64,000 nt of DNA, from contig NZ_AKGD01000001.1 of NCBI RefSeq assembly GCF_000271305.1, positions 1,550,001 through 1,614,000 on the forward strand. The letters run 5' to 3'. Both the position numbers and the translations under genes were made by a program. Numbering within the stretch: the first letter of the stretch is position 1; each line of letters opens with the position of its first letter. Shown here in pieces: positions 8,622 to 16,829 of the stretch. The DNA comes from Hydrocarboniphaga effusa AP103. GTDB taxonomy: Bacteria; Pseudomonadota; Gammaproteobacteria; Nevskiales; Nevskiaceae. The notes below the pieces were generated by a model that ran no database searches, was not told the DNA's origin, and saw only the letters and a list, made by a program, of their open reading frames with translations.

Positions 8622-9950
8622 TCAGACCGCAGGCAGGCGCACGCGCGCGCTGAGCCCGCCTCCCTCGCGCGGCCTGAGTTCGAGTTCACCACCGAGCCGG
8701 CGCGCGATATCGGAAACGATCGCCAGGCCCAGGCCCGATCCGCCCGCATCGAGATTGCGCGAGCGATCACCTCGATAGAACGGCTCGGTGACGCGCTCGA
8801 TCTCGTCCGCCGCGATGCCCGGACCCCGATCTTCGACGCGCAGTTCGATCAGGCCGCGCCGCGACAGCACGCTGATCTGCGCCGAGCCTGCGTACTTGAG
8901 TGCGTTGTCGACGAGATTGTTCAGGAGCCGGGCCAGGGAAGCTTCGCGGGCACAGACGCGCGCAGGCTCGTCGAGTTCGCACAGCTGTATCGCCTGCGCC
9001 GGACCCGCATGGGCCGCGATCTCGCGAAGCACGAGCATCGACAGATCGACGATCTCCTGCGGACCGGCTTGCGTGTCACCCGTACTGCGCGGTCTTGCCA
9101 GCGCGAGCGTGTCGCTGAGCAATTGCCGCATCTGCAGGATGTCGCGTTCGGCTGCATCGCGCTGTCGCTCGTCGGGCAAGTCGTCGACGCGCAGGCGCAG
9201 CCGCGTGAGATAGGTGCCGAGATCGTGGCTGATCGCAGCGAACAGCTGGGCGCGGCCCTCCAGCAAACCGTGCATGCGTTCGCGCATGCGCGTGAACGCA
9301 TCGAGCAGGCGACGCACTTCGGGTGCGCCCTTGGGTGGCGGAGGTGGAATTTCGCGTGCGGTGCCAAAGCGCTCGACCGCCTCGACGAGTCGCTCGAGCG
9401 GCTGGATCTGCCGCTTGAGCGCCAGCAGGGAAAGTACGCCGATCATGAGCAGCGCGAGCATCATCAGCCGCACGAGCGGCCGTCCGAGCGCCGCACGCAT
9501 CAATGGGCCGCGCAGTTCGACCACCGCGATCTGTCCATCGCGCAAGCCGATGGCGATGCGCAGCGGGCCGCGAAAATCATCGTCCGCGCCTCTCTCGAGT
9601 TCGGCTCGCACCGGACGTTCGCCGAGTGCGTTGAGATAGCGCGCGGTCATCCAGGCGATGCGCGGCAGCGCGAACCCCTGCTCGGCTTTCGGTGGCCAAT
9701 GGTCTTGCAGGTTCACGCGCAGATCGACCGAACTCAGCGCACGCAGGACCAGCGGCCGCTGCTCGGCCGGGGTGCGATCGAGCAGCTCGGCGATCGCGGC
9801 CATCTGATCGGGCAGCGGCAGGCGCAGGTCTTGTCCGGTATCGGCATGCCGTTGCAGCTGAAAAACTCCATACATGGTCAACACCGCGAGCAGCAGCGCA
9901 GCGCTCGTGAGCAGGATCAGGCGTAGCGCCAGCCCGGGCCGCAGCCACAT
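8622..9950 (-). CDS. Sensor histidine kinase of an OmpR-type two-component system
   Basis: 442 residues. A first membrane helix near residues 7-27, a periplasmic sensor of about 150 residues, a second helix around LMMLALLMIGVLSLLAL, then HAMP, the H-box AAISHDLGTYLTRLR with the phospho-accepting His, the N-box NNLVDNALKYAG and the G-boxes DRGPGIA and GGSGLGLAIVSDI. Its ATG overlaps the response regulator stop as TGATG, so the two are translationally coupled. The open frame runs further upstream through the regulator gene in another frame; that part is not coding for the kinase. Confidence 0.92.
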   Translation of the reverse strand: MWLRPGLALRLILLTSAALLLAVLTMYGVFQLQRHADTGQDLRLPLPDQMAAIAELLDRTPAEQRPLVLRALSSVDLRVNLQDHWPPKAEQGFALPRIAWMTARYLNALGERPVRAELERGADDDFRGPLRIAIGLRDGQIAVVELRGPLMRAALGRPLVRLMMLALLMIGVLSLLALKRQIQPLERLVEAVERFGTAREIPPPPPKGAPEVRRLLDAFTRMRERMHGLLEGRAQLFAAISHDLGTYLTRLRLRVDDLPDERQRDAAERDILQMRQLLSDTLALARPRSTGDTQAGPQEIVDLSMLVLREIAAHAGPAQAIQLCELDEPARVCAREASLARLLNNLVDNALKYAGSAQISVLSRRGLIELRVEDRGPGIAADEIERVTEPFYRGDRSRNLDAGGSGLGLAIVSDIARRLGGELELRPREGGGLSARVRLPAV

Positions 9951-10666
9951 CAGCAGGGCTCGACCGGAACCGTGAACAGGTAGCCGCCGTTGCGCACGGT
10001 GCGCAGCAATGTCGGTTTCGCCGGATCGGGTTCGATCTTGCGGCGCAGACGCATCAGGGCGACATCGATCGAGCGATCGAAAGCCTCCCAGCTGCGGCCC
10101 TTGGTGTAATCCATGAGCTGGTCGCGCGAGAGCACGCGTTGCGGGTGATGCACGAAGGTGGCGAGCAGGTCGTAATCGCCGGCCGACAGCTCGATCTCGA
10201 CACCGTCGTCGCGCATGAGCCGGCGCGCAGCGAGGTCGAAGCGATAGCGATCGAAGCGCAGCAGCTCGGCGTTCGCATCGGCCGCCGGCGTGGCCGGCTC
10301 GCAGCGGCGCAGCACCGCGCGGATGCGGGCGAGCAGTTCGCGCGGATTGAAGGGCTTGGCGAGGTAATCGTCGGCGCCGATCTCGAGGCCGATGATGCGG
10401 TCCAGATCCTCGCCCCTGGCCGTGAGCATGATGATCGGCAGATTGCTCCGGGCGCGCACGCGCCGGCAGATCGACAGCCCGTCTTCGCCGGGCAGCATGA
10501 GGTCGAGCACGAGCAGCGAGGCGGGCTTCTGGGCCAGCGCGGCGTCCATCTCGACGCCATTGCGCACCCAGCGCGCCGCATAGCCGTCGCGCTGCAGGCG
10601 GTCGCGCACGAGCGGGCCGATCTCGGCGTCGTCCTCGACCACAAGCAGTTCGGTAATGGCGTGCAT
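9950..10666 (-). CDS. OmpR/PhoB-family response regulator
   Basis: 238 residues. The receiver domain shows the acidic pair VVEDD, the phospho-acceptor Asp in LLVLDLMLPGEDG, and the Lys in YLAKPFNPRELLARI. The C-terminal winged helix ends with TLLRTVRNGGYLFTVP, the OmpR-family wing. It is first in an operon with the kinase and divergent from the EF-hand gene. A GTAAC-N5-GTAAC direct repeat in the shared upstream region is a good candidate for its own binding site. Confidence 0.93.
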   Translation of the reverse strand: MHAITELLVVEDDAEIGPLVRDRLQRDGYAARWVRNGVEMDAALAQKPASLLVLDLMLPGEDGLSICRRVRARSNLPIIMLTARGEDLDRIIGLEIGADDYLAKPFNPRELLARIRAVLRRCEPATPAADANAELLRFDRYRFDLAARRLMRDDGVEIELSAGDYDLLATFVHHPQRVLSRDQLMDYTKGRSWEAFDRSIDVALMRLRRKIEPDPAKPTLLRTVRNGGYLFTVPVEPC

Positions 10667-10708
10667 GAGCGGATTTATACGGGAAGACGCGGCCCGCCGA
10701 ACCAGCCT

Positions 10709-10723
10709 GTAACCCGCCGTAAC
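10709..10723. promoter_or_regulatory. Candidate response-regulator box (GTAAC direct repeat, 10 bp period)
   Basis: GTAAC at 10709 and again at 10719, head to tail with a 10 bp period, lies in the 153 bp between the divergent response regulator and EF-hand genes. OmpR/PhoB-family regulators bind such tandem half sites on one face of the helix. Binding by this regulator is inferred. Confidence 0.45.
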
Positions 10724-10819
10724 ACGGGATCACGGTCCGTCATGCCCCGGTGATCGTGCCGAAACCGCGACGGCGCACCGTGATTCCACCGGCCGCGACG
10801 GCCATCACAGGAGCTTTCG

Positions 10820-11146
10820 ATGAGGTTCAGAACCCGCTTCACGCCCGCCGCTTGCGCGCTCGGCCTGGCAGGCCTGCTGGCGTTTCCGGCCATGGCCCAG
10901 CTGCCGATGGGCGAGATGGCCGGCGCCGATAGGGACGGCAACGGATCGATCAGCACGCAGGAAGTGCGCGATGCCGCAGCCCAGCAGTTCGCGCGCCTCG
11001 ATGGTGATCACAACGGCTCGCTGAGCCAGGCCGAGTTCGTCGATGCGCGGCTCGAAATGTTTTCCGCGCTCGATGCCGACGGCAACGGCGAAATCGACCG
11101 CAGCGAAATGCGCCAGGCCGCCAAGGCGGCACGCAGGAAACGCTGA
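10820..11146 (+). CDS. Exported EF-hand calcium-binding protein
   Basis: 108 residues: signal peptide ending in AMAQ, then three EF-hand-like loops (DRDGNGSISTQE, DGDHNGSLSQAE, DADGNGEIDRSE), each with the D-x-D-x-N/D-G pattern, and a basic C-terminus. It is expected to bind calcium in the periplasm or outside the cell. AGGAG precedes the start. Its position opposite a two-component system suggests it is part of that regulon, a common theme for small periplasmic partner proteins of sensor kinases. Confidence 0.85.
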   Translation: MRFRTRFTPAACALGLAGLLAFPAMAQLPMGEMAGADRDGNGSISTQEVRDAAAQQFARLDGDHNGSLSQAEFVDARLEMFSALDADGNGEIDRSEMRQAAKAARRKR

Positions 11147-11179
11147 TTCGCGCCCCTTTCTTCAACCGGAGTTGATCCC

Positions 11180-11686
11180 ATGACGCCTACATTTGCTTCA
11201 CAGCCGAAAACCGCAGGCCCGGTTCACAATCGCCTGGCCCTGATCACCGGCGCACTCGCGGTCGGGCTGGCCTTCTCGAGCATCGCCGATGCGCGCGAGC
11301 GCAATCGTTCGGTGAGCCGCGAAACGGCCGCCGGATCGTTCGAGCGCCAATCGCAGGTTCAGGCCGGCCCGGGCTATCGATCGGCCGCGCGCTCGCAAAG
11401 CGGCCCCAACGGCGGCTCGCGCAGCGTGGAGCGCGGCCACGAGGACGGCAACCGCTATCGCGAGGTCAGCGGCACCACGGCGTCCGGCGACGACTGGAGC
11501 CGCAGTCGCAGCACGAGTATCGAAGAGGGCTCGATGAGCCGATCGCGCAGCGTCAGCGGCCCCGGCGGCGCCAGCGCGGGCAGCAGCGTCAGCGTGAGCC
11601 ATGACGAAACCGGCGGCAGCCGCAGCGCGTATCGCTACGGACCCAACGGCGGCAGCGTGAGCCGCGAAACCTCGCACAAGCGCTGA
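11180..11686 (+). CDS. Exported Ser/Arg/Gly-rich low-complexity protein
   Basis: 168 residues, function not recognised. A hydrophobic segment (ALITGALAVGLAFSSIADA) after 20 polar residues looks like a signal peptide. The mature part is built from degenerate repeats such as SRSVERGHEDGNRY, YGPNGGSVSRETS and SQSGPNGGSRSVE, rich in Ser, Arg and Gly and probably disordered. It starts 33 bp after the EF-hand gene with CGGAG upstream, so the two are probably cotranscribed. Confidence 0.6.
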   Translation: MTPTFASQPKTAGPVHNRLALITGALAVGLAFSSIADARERNRSVSRETAAGSFERQSQVQAGPGYRSAARSQSGPNGGSRSVERGHEDGNRYREVSGTTASGDDWSRSRSTSIEEGSMSRSRSVSGPGGASAGSSVSVSHDETGGSRSAYRYGPNGGSVSRETSHKR

Positions 11687-11764
11687 GCGCCGAACCGCAC
11701 CGCACTTCATGGCGGGATGTGGCTCGATGGCCGCATCCCGTCTCCCTTCGACGGAAACCTCGCC

Positions 11765-12601
11765 ATGTCGATCGATGTCCTGCTGCCGCAGCACCGGCCC
11801 GGCGGGCTGCTGCTGTTCTTCATGCTGTTCGCGCTGCTCGAAATGCTGTGGCTGCACCGCCGTGCCGAAGCCGGGCGCGGCTATGATTGGCGCGAAAGCG
11901 GCGCGTCGACCGCGATCGCGCTCGGCAACGCGCTGATCCGTCCGTTGACGGCCGCGCTGCTGTTGCCGCTGTTCGACTTCGTCCACGAGCATCGCGTGTT
12001 CGACTGGAAGCTCGATGCGGCCCGCTTTGCACTGCTGCTCGTCGCGGTCGATTTCGCCTATTACGGCTTTCATCGGGCCAACCACCGTGTGCGCTGGCTC
12101 TGGGCCACCCATTCGGTGCATCACTCGACCACGCGCTTCAATCTGTCGGCGGCCTATCGCCTCGGCTGGACCGATCTGCTCGCCGGCGCCTGGCTGTTGG
12201 TGCTCGGCTTCGTCTGGCTCGGCGTTCCACCCGCAGCCGCGACCGGCGCGCTCGCGCTGAACCTGCTGTTCCAGTTCTTTCTGCACACCGAAGCCATCGG
12301 CCGGCTCGGCCCGCTCGAATGGATCTTCAACACACCGACCCATCATCGCGTGCATCACGCCTGCAACGAGAGCCTGCTCGACAAGAACTTCGGCGGCGTG
12401 CTGATCGTCTGGGATCGCCTGTTCGGAACCTACGCAGCGACGCCCGAGCACGAGCCGTTGCGCTTCGGCCTCGGCGGCGCATCGGTCGGCCACAACCCGC
12501 TGCGCATCGCCTTCGGCGAATGGCGCCGCCTGCTGGCCGACATGCGCAAGGCCGGCAGCCTGCGACGGGCCCTGCGGCAGGCCCTGGCACCGCCCGGCTA
12601 G
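11765..12601 (+). CDS. Fatty acid hydroxylase / sterol desaturase family membrane protein
   Basis: 278 residues from ATG 11765; an earlier in-frame ATG at 11717 would add a non-homologous leader. Three histidine boxes of the di-iron hydroxylase superfamily are present: HRANH, HSVHH and THHRVHHACN, in a protein with about four hydrophobic helices. It would hydroxylate or desaturate a lipid at the inner membrane; the substrate is unknown. Its TAG stop lies within a CTAG shared with the stop of the convergent LysR gene. Confidence 0.85.
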   Translation: MSIDVLLPQHRPGGLLLFFMLFALLEMLWLHRRAEAGRGYDWRESGASTAIALGNALIRPLTAALLLPLFDFVHEHRVFDWKLDAARFALLLVAVDFAYYGFHRANHRVRWLWATHSVHHSTTRFNLSAAYRLGWTDLLAGAWLLVLGFVWLGVPPAAATGALALNLLFQFFLHTEAIGRLGPLEWIFNTPTHHRVHHACNESLLDKNFGGVLIVWDRLFGTYAATPEHEPLRFGLGGASVGHNPLRIAFGEWRRLLADMRKAGSLRRALRQALAPPG

Positions 12602-13554
12602 CGATCAATCCCCGCGGTGCCACGGCCGCGCTGCCGGCTTGACGGCTTCGCAGCGCTCGCTTCCTGCCGCGGAGGAGTCGCAAAAGTACTGCGCACGAAA
12701 TCGGCGAACGCGCGCACCGCGATCGAGGCCTGTCGATGGCCCGGATACACCACGTGCACGCCCGCGATCGGCGGACGGAATTCGCCGAGGACCTTCACCA
12801 GGTCACCGCGTGCGATCGCGTCGCCGACGATGAAGGTCGGCAGATGCGCGATGCCGATCCCGGCGCAGGCCGCATCGCGCAGGATCTCGCCGTTGTTGCT
12901 GCACAAGCGCCCGTTGACGGCGACGAGCTTGCGCTTGCCCTGCACTTCGAAGCTCCATTCGACATGGCGCTTGTGTCCATACGGCAGGCATTCGTGCTGG
13001 CGCAGGTCGTCGGGCTTGAGTGGCCTGCCCCTGCGGCGCAGATAGTCCGGACTGCAGCAGGTCGCCATCTCCATCATCGTCACGCGCGTGGCGATCAGCG
13101 AGGAGTCGGGCAATACCCCGATGCGGATGCCGACGTCGTAGCCTTCGGCGACGAGATCGACGGTGCGATCGTTCAGGTCGAGCTCGAGCATCACGTCCGG
13201 ATAGGCGCTCAAGAAACGCGGAATCGCCGCACTCAGATGCATGGTTCCGAAAGTCATCGGCGCCGACACGCGCAGGCGCCCGCGCGGAGCTTCGTTGTGG
13301 CGTGAGATGGCCTGCTCGAGGCCATCGACTTCCTGCACGAGCCGGCTCGCCTGCTCGTAATACGACTGCCCGGCCTCGGTCATGCGCAGCGCCCGCGTGG
13401 TGCGAACGAGCAGGCGCACGCCGAGCCGCGCTTCGAGCGCGATGAGCCTTTTGCTGACGAACTGCTTGGACAGGCCGAGCTTGTCGGCCGCGGCGGTGAA
13501 ATTGCCCGAGTCCACGGTCTGGACGAACAGGCGCATGTCTTCGAGCTGGTTCAT
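12598..13554 (-). CDS. LysR family transcriptional regulator
   Basis: 318 residues from ATG 13554, which has GGAGAG upstream; an ATG seven codons earlier lacks one. N-terminal helix-turn-helix FTAAADKLGLSKQFVSKRLIALEARLGVRLL is followed by the two-lobed effector domain. The pattern resembles the DsdC/YafC-like group often placed next to pirin or oxidoreductase genes. It is divergent from the pirin gene at 13686, its probable target. The C-terminus is basic and low complexity. Confidence 0.88.
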   Translation of the reverse strand: MNQLEDMRLFVQTVDSGNFTAAADKLGLSKQFVSKRLIALEARLGVRLLVRTTRALRMTEAGQSYYEQASRLVQEVDGLEQAISRHNEAPRGRLRVSAPMTFGTMHLSAAIPRFLSAYPDVMLELDLNDRTVDLVAEGYDVGIRIGVLPDSSLIATRVTMMEMATCCSPDYLRRRGRPLKPDDLRQHECLPYGHKRHVEWSFEVQGKRKLVAVNGRLCSNNGEILRDAACAGIGIAHLPTFIVGDAIARGDLVKVLGEFRPPIAGVHVVYPGHRQASIAVRAFADFVRSTFATPPRQEASAAKPSSRQRGRGTAGIDR

Positions 13555-13685
13555 CGTCTCTCCGTATTTGTCCACTCGGCGGCGACAATCAGTCGCTCGT
13601 CAGCCGGTTTTTCGGATCATAGAGCGACATTACGATGGCCTCAATGGAGCTCGCACCGAGCGCCCGACTCGAAAGGAGAATCGCC

Positions 13686-14405
13686 ATGCAGATCACCCAG
13701 GCCAACGACCGCGGCTACGCCAATCACGGCTGGCTCAAGTCCCGTCATACGTTTTCGTTCGGCGGTTACTACAACCCCGAGCAGATCGGCTTCTCGGATC
13801 TGCGCGTGATCAACGACGATCGCGTGGACGGCGGCGAAGGCTTCGGCACGCATCCGCACCGCGACATGGAAATCTTCTCGTACGTGCTCGAAGGCGCGCT
13901 CGCTCACCGCGACACCATGGGCAACGGCTCGACGATCCGTCCGGGCGACGTGCAGATGATGAGCGCCGGCAGCGGCGTGGCGCACAGCGAGTTCAACGGC
14001 AGCCGCGACGAGCTCGTGCACTTCCTGCAGATCTGGATCGTGCCGAACGTGCGCGGTGCGACGCCGCGCTACGGTGAGCGCAACTTCAGCGCCGACGACA
14101 AGCGTGGCCGCCTGCGCCTGATCATCTCGCCCGAAGGCAACGAAGGCTCGCTGGAAGTCCGCCAGGACGTGAAGGTCTACGCCGGCCTGTTCGATGGCGC
14201 CGAAGCGGCCACGTTCACCATGCCCGAGAACCGCTACGCCTACGTGCACGTGGCCCGTGGCGAAGTCGAGCTCAATGGCCAGAAGCTCGTCGAAGGCGAT
14301 GGCGTGCGCATTCGCGAATCGCAAGCGCTGAGCTTCGCCAACGGCCGCGACAGCGAGGTGCTGCTGTTCGATCTGCGCCCCTACGAACTGCCGGGCCTGC
14401 AGTAA
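13686..14405 (+). CDS. Pirin family cupin protein (YhaK-like)
   Basis: 239 residues from ATG 13686, preceded by AAAGGAG. The opening (GYANHGWLKSRHTFSFGGYYNP) and the metal-binding segment FGTHPHRDMEIFSYVLEG, with the H-x-H and E typical of pirins, place it in the bicupin pirin family near E. coli YhaK. Members include quercetinase-like enzymes and redox sensors; the exact role is not shown. Divergent from a LysR regulator that probably controls it. Confidence 0.88.
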   Translation: MQITQANDRGYANHGWLKSRHTFSFGGYYNPEQIGFSDLRVINDDRVDGGEGFGTHPHRDMEIFSYVLEGALAHRDTMGNGSTIRPGDVQMMSAGSGVAHSEFNGSRDELVHFLQIWIVPNVRGATPRYGERNFSADDKRGRLRLIISPEGNEGSLEVRQDVKVYAGLFDGAEAATFTMPENRYAYVHVARGEVELNGQKLVEGDGVRIRESQALSFANGRDSEVLLFDLRPYELPGLQ

Positions 14406-14418
14406 GCGGTAGCGGCTG

Positions 14419-14454
14419 CTTTCTCCATCGAGGCGGAGTCCTCGGTGGAGAAAG
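14419..14454. terminator. Long hairpin after the pirin gene
   Basis: CTTTCTCCATCGAGG (14419-14433) pairs with CCTCGGTGGAGAAAG (14440-14454), 15 bp with one G-T wobble and a 6-base loop. It begins 13 bp after the pirin stop and ends 43 bp before the AraC start. There is no T-tract, so it could be a terminator or an operator. Confidence 0.5.
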
Positions 14455-14497
14455 TTCACACGCGGGTGACGCATTCAGATCGAGCTGGAGCCTGGAC

Positions 14498-15094
14498 ATG
14501 ATCGAGTCGAATCTTCAGATGCCGGATGCAGCGAGCAACGCCCATCAGGTGTTGTCGCGCGACGCACTCGAACGCTTCGCACGCGATCTCGCGGCGCGGA
14601 ACGAGGCGGTCGACGACAGCGAGCAACGCTGGATCGCCCTGCGCTTCGCGAGCGCCCTGCTGTCCGCGCTCGAGCATCCCGGCGAACAGGCTTTCATCGA
14701 GCAGATGCTCGTTACGCTGCGTACGCCGGCGCCGAAGCCCGTCGAGATTCCGAGCCGGCCGGTCAAGAGCGGGCTCGCGCACTGGCAGGAGCTTCGAGCC
14801 AAAGCCCTGCTGTCGGGCCGTGACTCGAACGAAGCGACGATCGCCGATGCCGCAAGCGCATGCCGGCTCTCGCGCAGCCACTTCAGCAAGGCCTTCAAGC
14901 AGACCACCGGCCGATCGCCGCAATGCTGGCTGCAGGAGTACAAGATCGAAAAGGCCAAGGCCCTGCTGCTCGACGGCATGGCGATCGCCGATGTCGCCGA
15001 TGCCTGCGGCTTCGCCGACCAGAGTCATCTGACCCGCCTGTTCACGCGCATCGCCGGCCTGCCGCCGGCTCGGTGGCGCCGCAATCGCAGCTAG
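14498..15094 (+). CDS. AraC family transcriptional regulator (short form)
   Basis: 198 residues. The C-terminal ~100 residues carry both helix-turn-helices of AraC/XylS proteins (SACRLSRSHFSKAFKQTTGRSP and VADACGFADQSHLTRLFTRIAG), ending in the usual P-x-RWRR. The N-terminal ~90 residues are helical without a cupin, so there is no obvious ligand domain. Its target cannot be read from the sequence; the upstream hairpin at 14419-14454 is the nearest candidate site. Confidence 0.85.
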   Translation: MIESNLQMPDAASNAHQVLSRDALERFARDLAARNEAVDDSEQRWIALRFASALLSALEHPGEQAFIEQMLVTLRTPAPKPVEIPSRPVKSGLAHWQELRAKALLSGRDSNEATIADAASACRLSRSHFSKAFKQTTGRSPQCWLQEYKIEKAKALLLDGMAIADVADACGFADQSHLTRLFTRIAGLPPARWRRNRS

Positions 15095-15425
15095 TGGTCG
15101 CCCGCCGCCAAGGAACGCCCAAGAAAACCCTGCTCGAGCATCGCAAGCGCAGCAGTTTGAACAGAGCTCCTAATCAACAAAAGCGTTCATATCGGGCCAG
15201 ACCGCACACAGCTCGCCTCAATCCTGATAGAACGTGGCGAAACAACCGCCGTCGCCAGGAGCCGATGCGATCCATGACAACGGCCAAGCCTCGACAGTCG
15301 CATCGTCGGCACTCGCGTTTCAGCTCAGCGCGGCCCACATCACGCAGATCAGCTAGCGCTTGCTTGCAAAGCGCTTCTGCGGCCGCATCTTGGATGCATC
15401 GAGCCACCATCAGGAGCGATGAGTC
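15095..15425. other. Intergenic stretch with no recognisable gene
   Basis: 331 bp between the AraC regulator and ybiI. I see no conserved open frame, RNA gene or strong terminator. The last 20 bases provide an AGGAG ribosome site for ybiI. Confidence 0.5.
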
Positions 15426-15692
15426 ATGGCAACCGGCTGGGCACGTGAAGGCGCCGTCCAGGATCAGATCGACGCCACCGTCGGCGATGCGGTGGCACGC
15501 GCACGCAGCGAGCTTTCTGCGGGCGAAAGCCTGGTGCACTGCGCAGAATGCGGCGAAGAAATTCCGCAGCGTCGCCGGCAGGCCATTGCAGGTGTACGGC
15601 TCTGCGTGAGCTGCCAGCAGGAACAGGACGACGAGGCGCAGGTGTTCAGCGGCTACAACCGGCGCGGCAGCAAGGACAGCCAGCTGCGGTGA
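15426..15692 (+). CDS. ybiI: DksA/TraR-type zinc finger protein YbiI
   Basis: 88 residues, the same length as E. coli YbiI, with matching ends (MATGWAREGAVQDQI and YNRRGSKDSQLR). The C4 zinc finger is CAECGEEIPQRRRQAI followed by CVSCQQEQD. DksA/TraR-type proteins bind the secondary channel of RNA polymerase; the role of this short form is not well defined. Confidence 0.92.
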   Translation: MATGWAREGAVQDQIDATVGDAVARARSELSAGESLVHCAECGEEIPQRRRQAIAGVRLCVSCQQEQDDEAQVFSGYNRRGSKDSQLR

Positions 15693-15737
15693 ATCAACGT
15701 GCTTGGTGTCAGCCGCATCGATTCAGCGTGTGTTGGC

Positions 15738-16655
15738 TCAGTGCTCCAGAACGTAATCGATCGCCGCGCAGACGGCCGTCACCTGCGCGACGATGCATTG
15801 CTCGGGCGTGGCCGATGGGCTGTCCGGATAAACCTCGGTCGTCGTCTTGTAAGCGGCCTGGGTAATTCCCGCGCATAACCCGAGCTGTTCGAGCGGATAC
15901 TCGATCACGCCCGGGGCGACGACCGGCGAGCCGATGATCTCGCCCTTGCGGTCGGCCGGGGCGATATGCGTAACCTGCGCCACGGCTGCGAGCACGGCCT
16001 GCTGAAACGCCGTCTGCGGATGCGCACTGTCGTCGACCAGATAGAAGCCGTCCGGAATTTCGCCGGGCTCGTAAGCGACACCATCGCGCGCCGCGAGCGC
16101 CGGACGAAATTCGCTTTCGTCGGTATCGGTGGTCTCGTGCAGATCGACATGCAGCCGCACGCGATCGCGATAAGGCGCGACCAGCTGCAGCAAGGCGGCC
16201 GATTCCGGTGCCGGGCTGTCGCCGAAGAACGATCGATTCGGATCGATCGCATCCGGATTCCAGCGCTGGATCACTTCATAGGCCCAAGGGCTCACGCACG
16301 GGACGACGAGCAGGTTCACGCGGCCCGCGTAGTGCGCCGCATGCCGGTCGATGAAGCGCAGCGCGCCGTGAACACCGCTGGTTTCGTAACCATGCACGCC
16401 GCCGGTCACGAGCACGATGGGCAGCGCGTCGTTCCATGCGCGGCTCCTGACCGCGAACAGCGGATAAGACGGCGCGGCGTACTCGAGTCGGCCGTATTCG
16501 ATGATGTCGAAACGCGTGCGGAAGCTCTCGATCACGCTCAGCACATCGTCAGCGTAGCGGCGCTGGCGCTGCCGCCGCGCACGCCAGGCCGAGATCTCGG
16601 CCGCGGCCCAGGGCGTGCCCGGCGTTCCGATCGCATAGTGCTCGCCTGAATTCAC
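15738..16655 (-). CDS. M14 family zinc carboxypeptidase-like protein
   Basis: 305 residues from a GTG at 16655 that has AGGAG seven bases upstream. Zinc ligands are visible as HGYETSG (H-x2-E) and the later His in LHVDLHETTDTDE; the active-site Glu is probably in VIEYPLEQLG. The protein matches the M14 succinylglutamate desuccinylase/carboxypeptidase fold and has no signal peptide, so it likely acts in the cytoplasm on a small amidated or peptide substrate. Divergent from the SGNH hydrolase across a 14 bp palindrome that may coregulate both. Confidence 0.8.
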   Translation of the reverse strand: MNSGEHYAIGTPGTPWAAAEISAWRARRQRQRRYADDVLSVIESFRTRFDIIEYGRLEYAAPSYPLFAVRSRAWNDALPIVLVTGGVHGYETSGVHGALRFIDRHAAHYAGRVNLLVVPCVSPWAYEVIQRWNPDAIDPNRSFFGDSPAPESAALLQLVAPYRDRVRLHVDLHETTDTDESEFRPALAARDGVAYEPGEIPDGFYLVDDSAHPQTAFQQAVLAAVAQVTHIAPADRKGEIIGSPVVAPGVIEYPLEQLGLCAGITQAAYKTTTEVYPDSPSATPEQCIVAQVTAVCAAIDYVLEH

Positions 16656-16789
16656 ATCGCTCTCCTGAAATGGACTGCCCTTCCCGGATTGAAACACGAG
16701 CCGCCGCATCGGGCTCCGATCACGGCCGCGCGCCACGAGTGACGGCTTGTCAGCCCGGCGCGGAGCGGATAAATTTCAGCCATCAGAGA

Positions 16790-16803
16790 CTAACGATCGT
16801 TAG
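16790..16803. promoter_or_regulatory. Perfect 14 bp palindrome, candidate TetR-type operator
   Basis: CTAACGATCGTTAG at 16790-16803 is fully self-complementary. It lies in the gap between the divergent M14 peptidase and SGNH hydrolase genes, 27 bp before the ATG of the latter. Uninterrupted 14-16 bp palindromes of this kind are typical TetR-family operators. No tetR gene is in the window next to it. Confidence 0.5.
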
Positions 16804-16829
16804 GAAGCCTGCAGGGCCGACCTGGTCCG

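Noticed and set aside
8622-10733. A 703-residue hybrid histidine kinase
   Set aside because: Its first ~260 residues are the response regulator gene in another frame (Arg/Ala-rich, no receiver motifs); the true kinase starts at 9950.
15174-15539. A 121-residue Cys-rich protein on the minus strand overlapping ybiI
   Set aside because: It overlaps ybiI, which is a clear ortholog; Cys richness is a by-product of the antisense frame.
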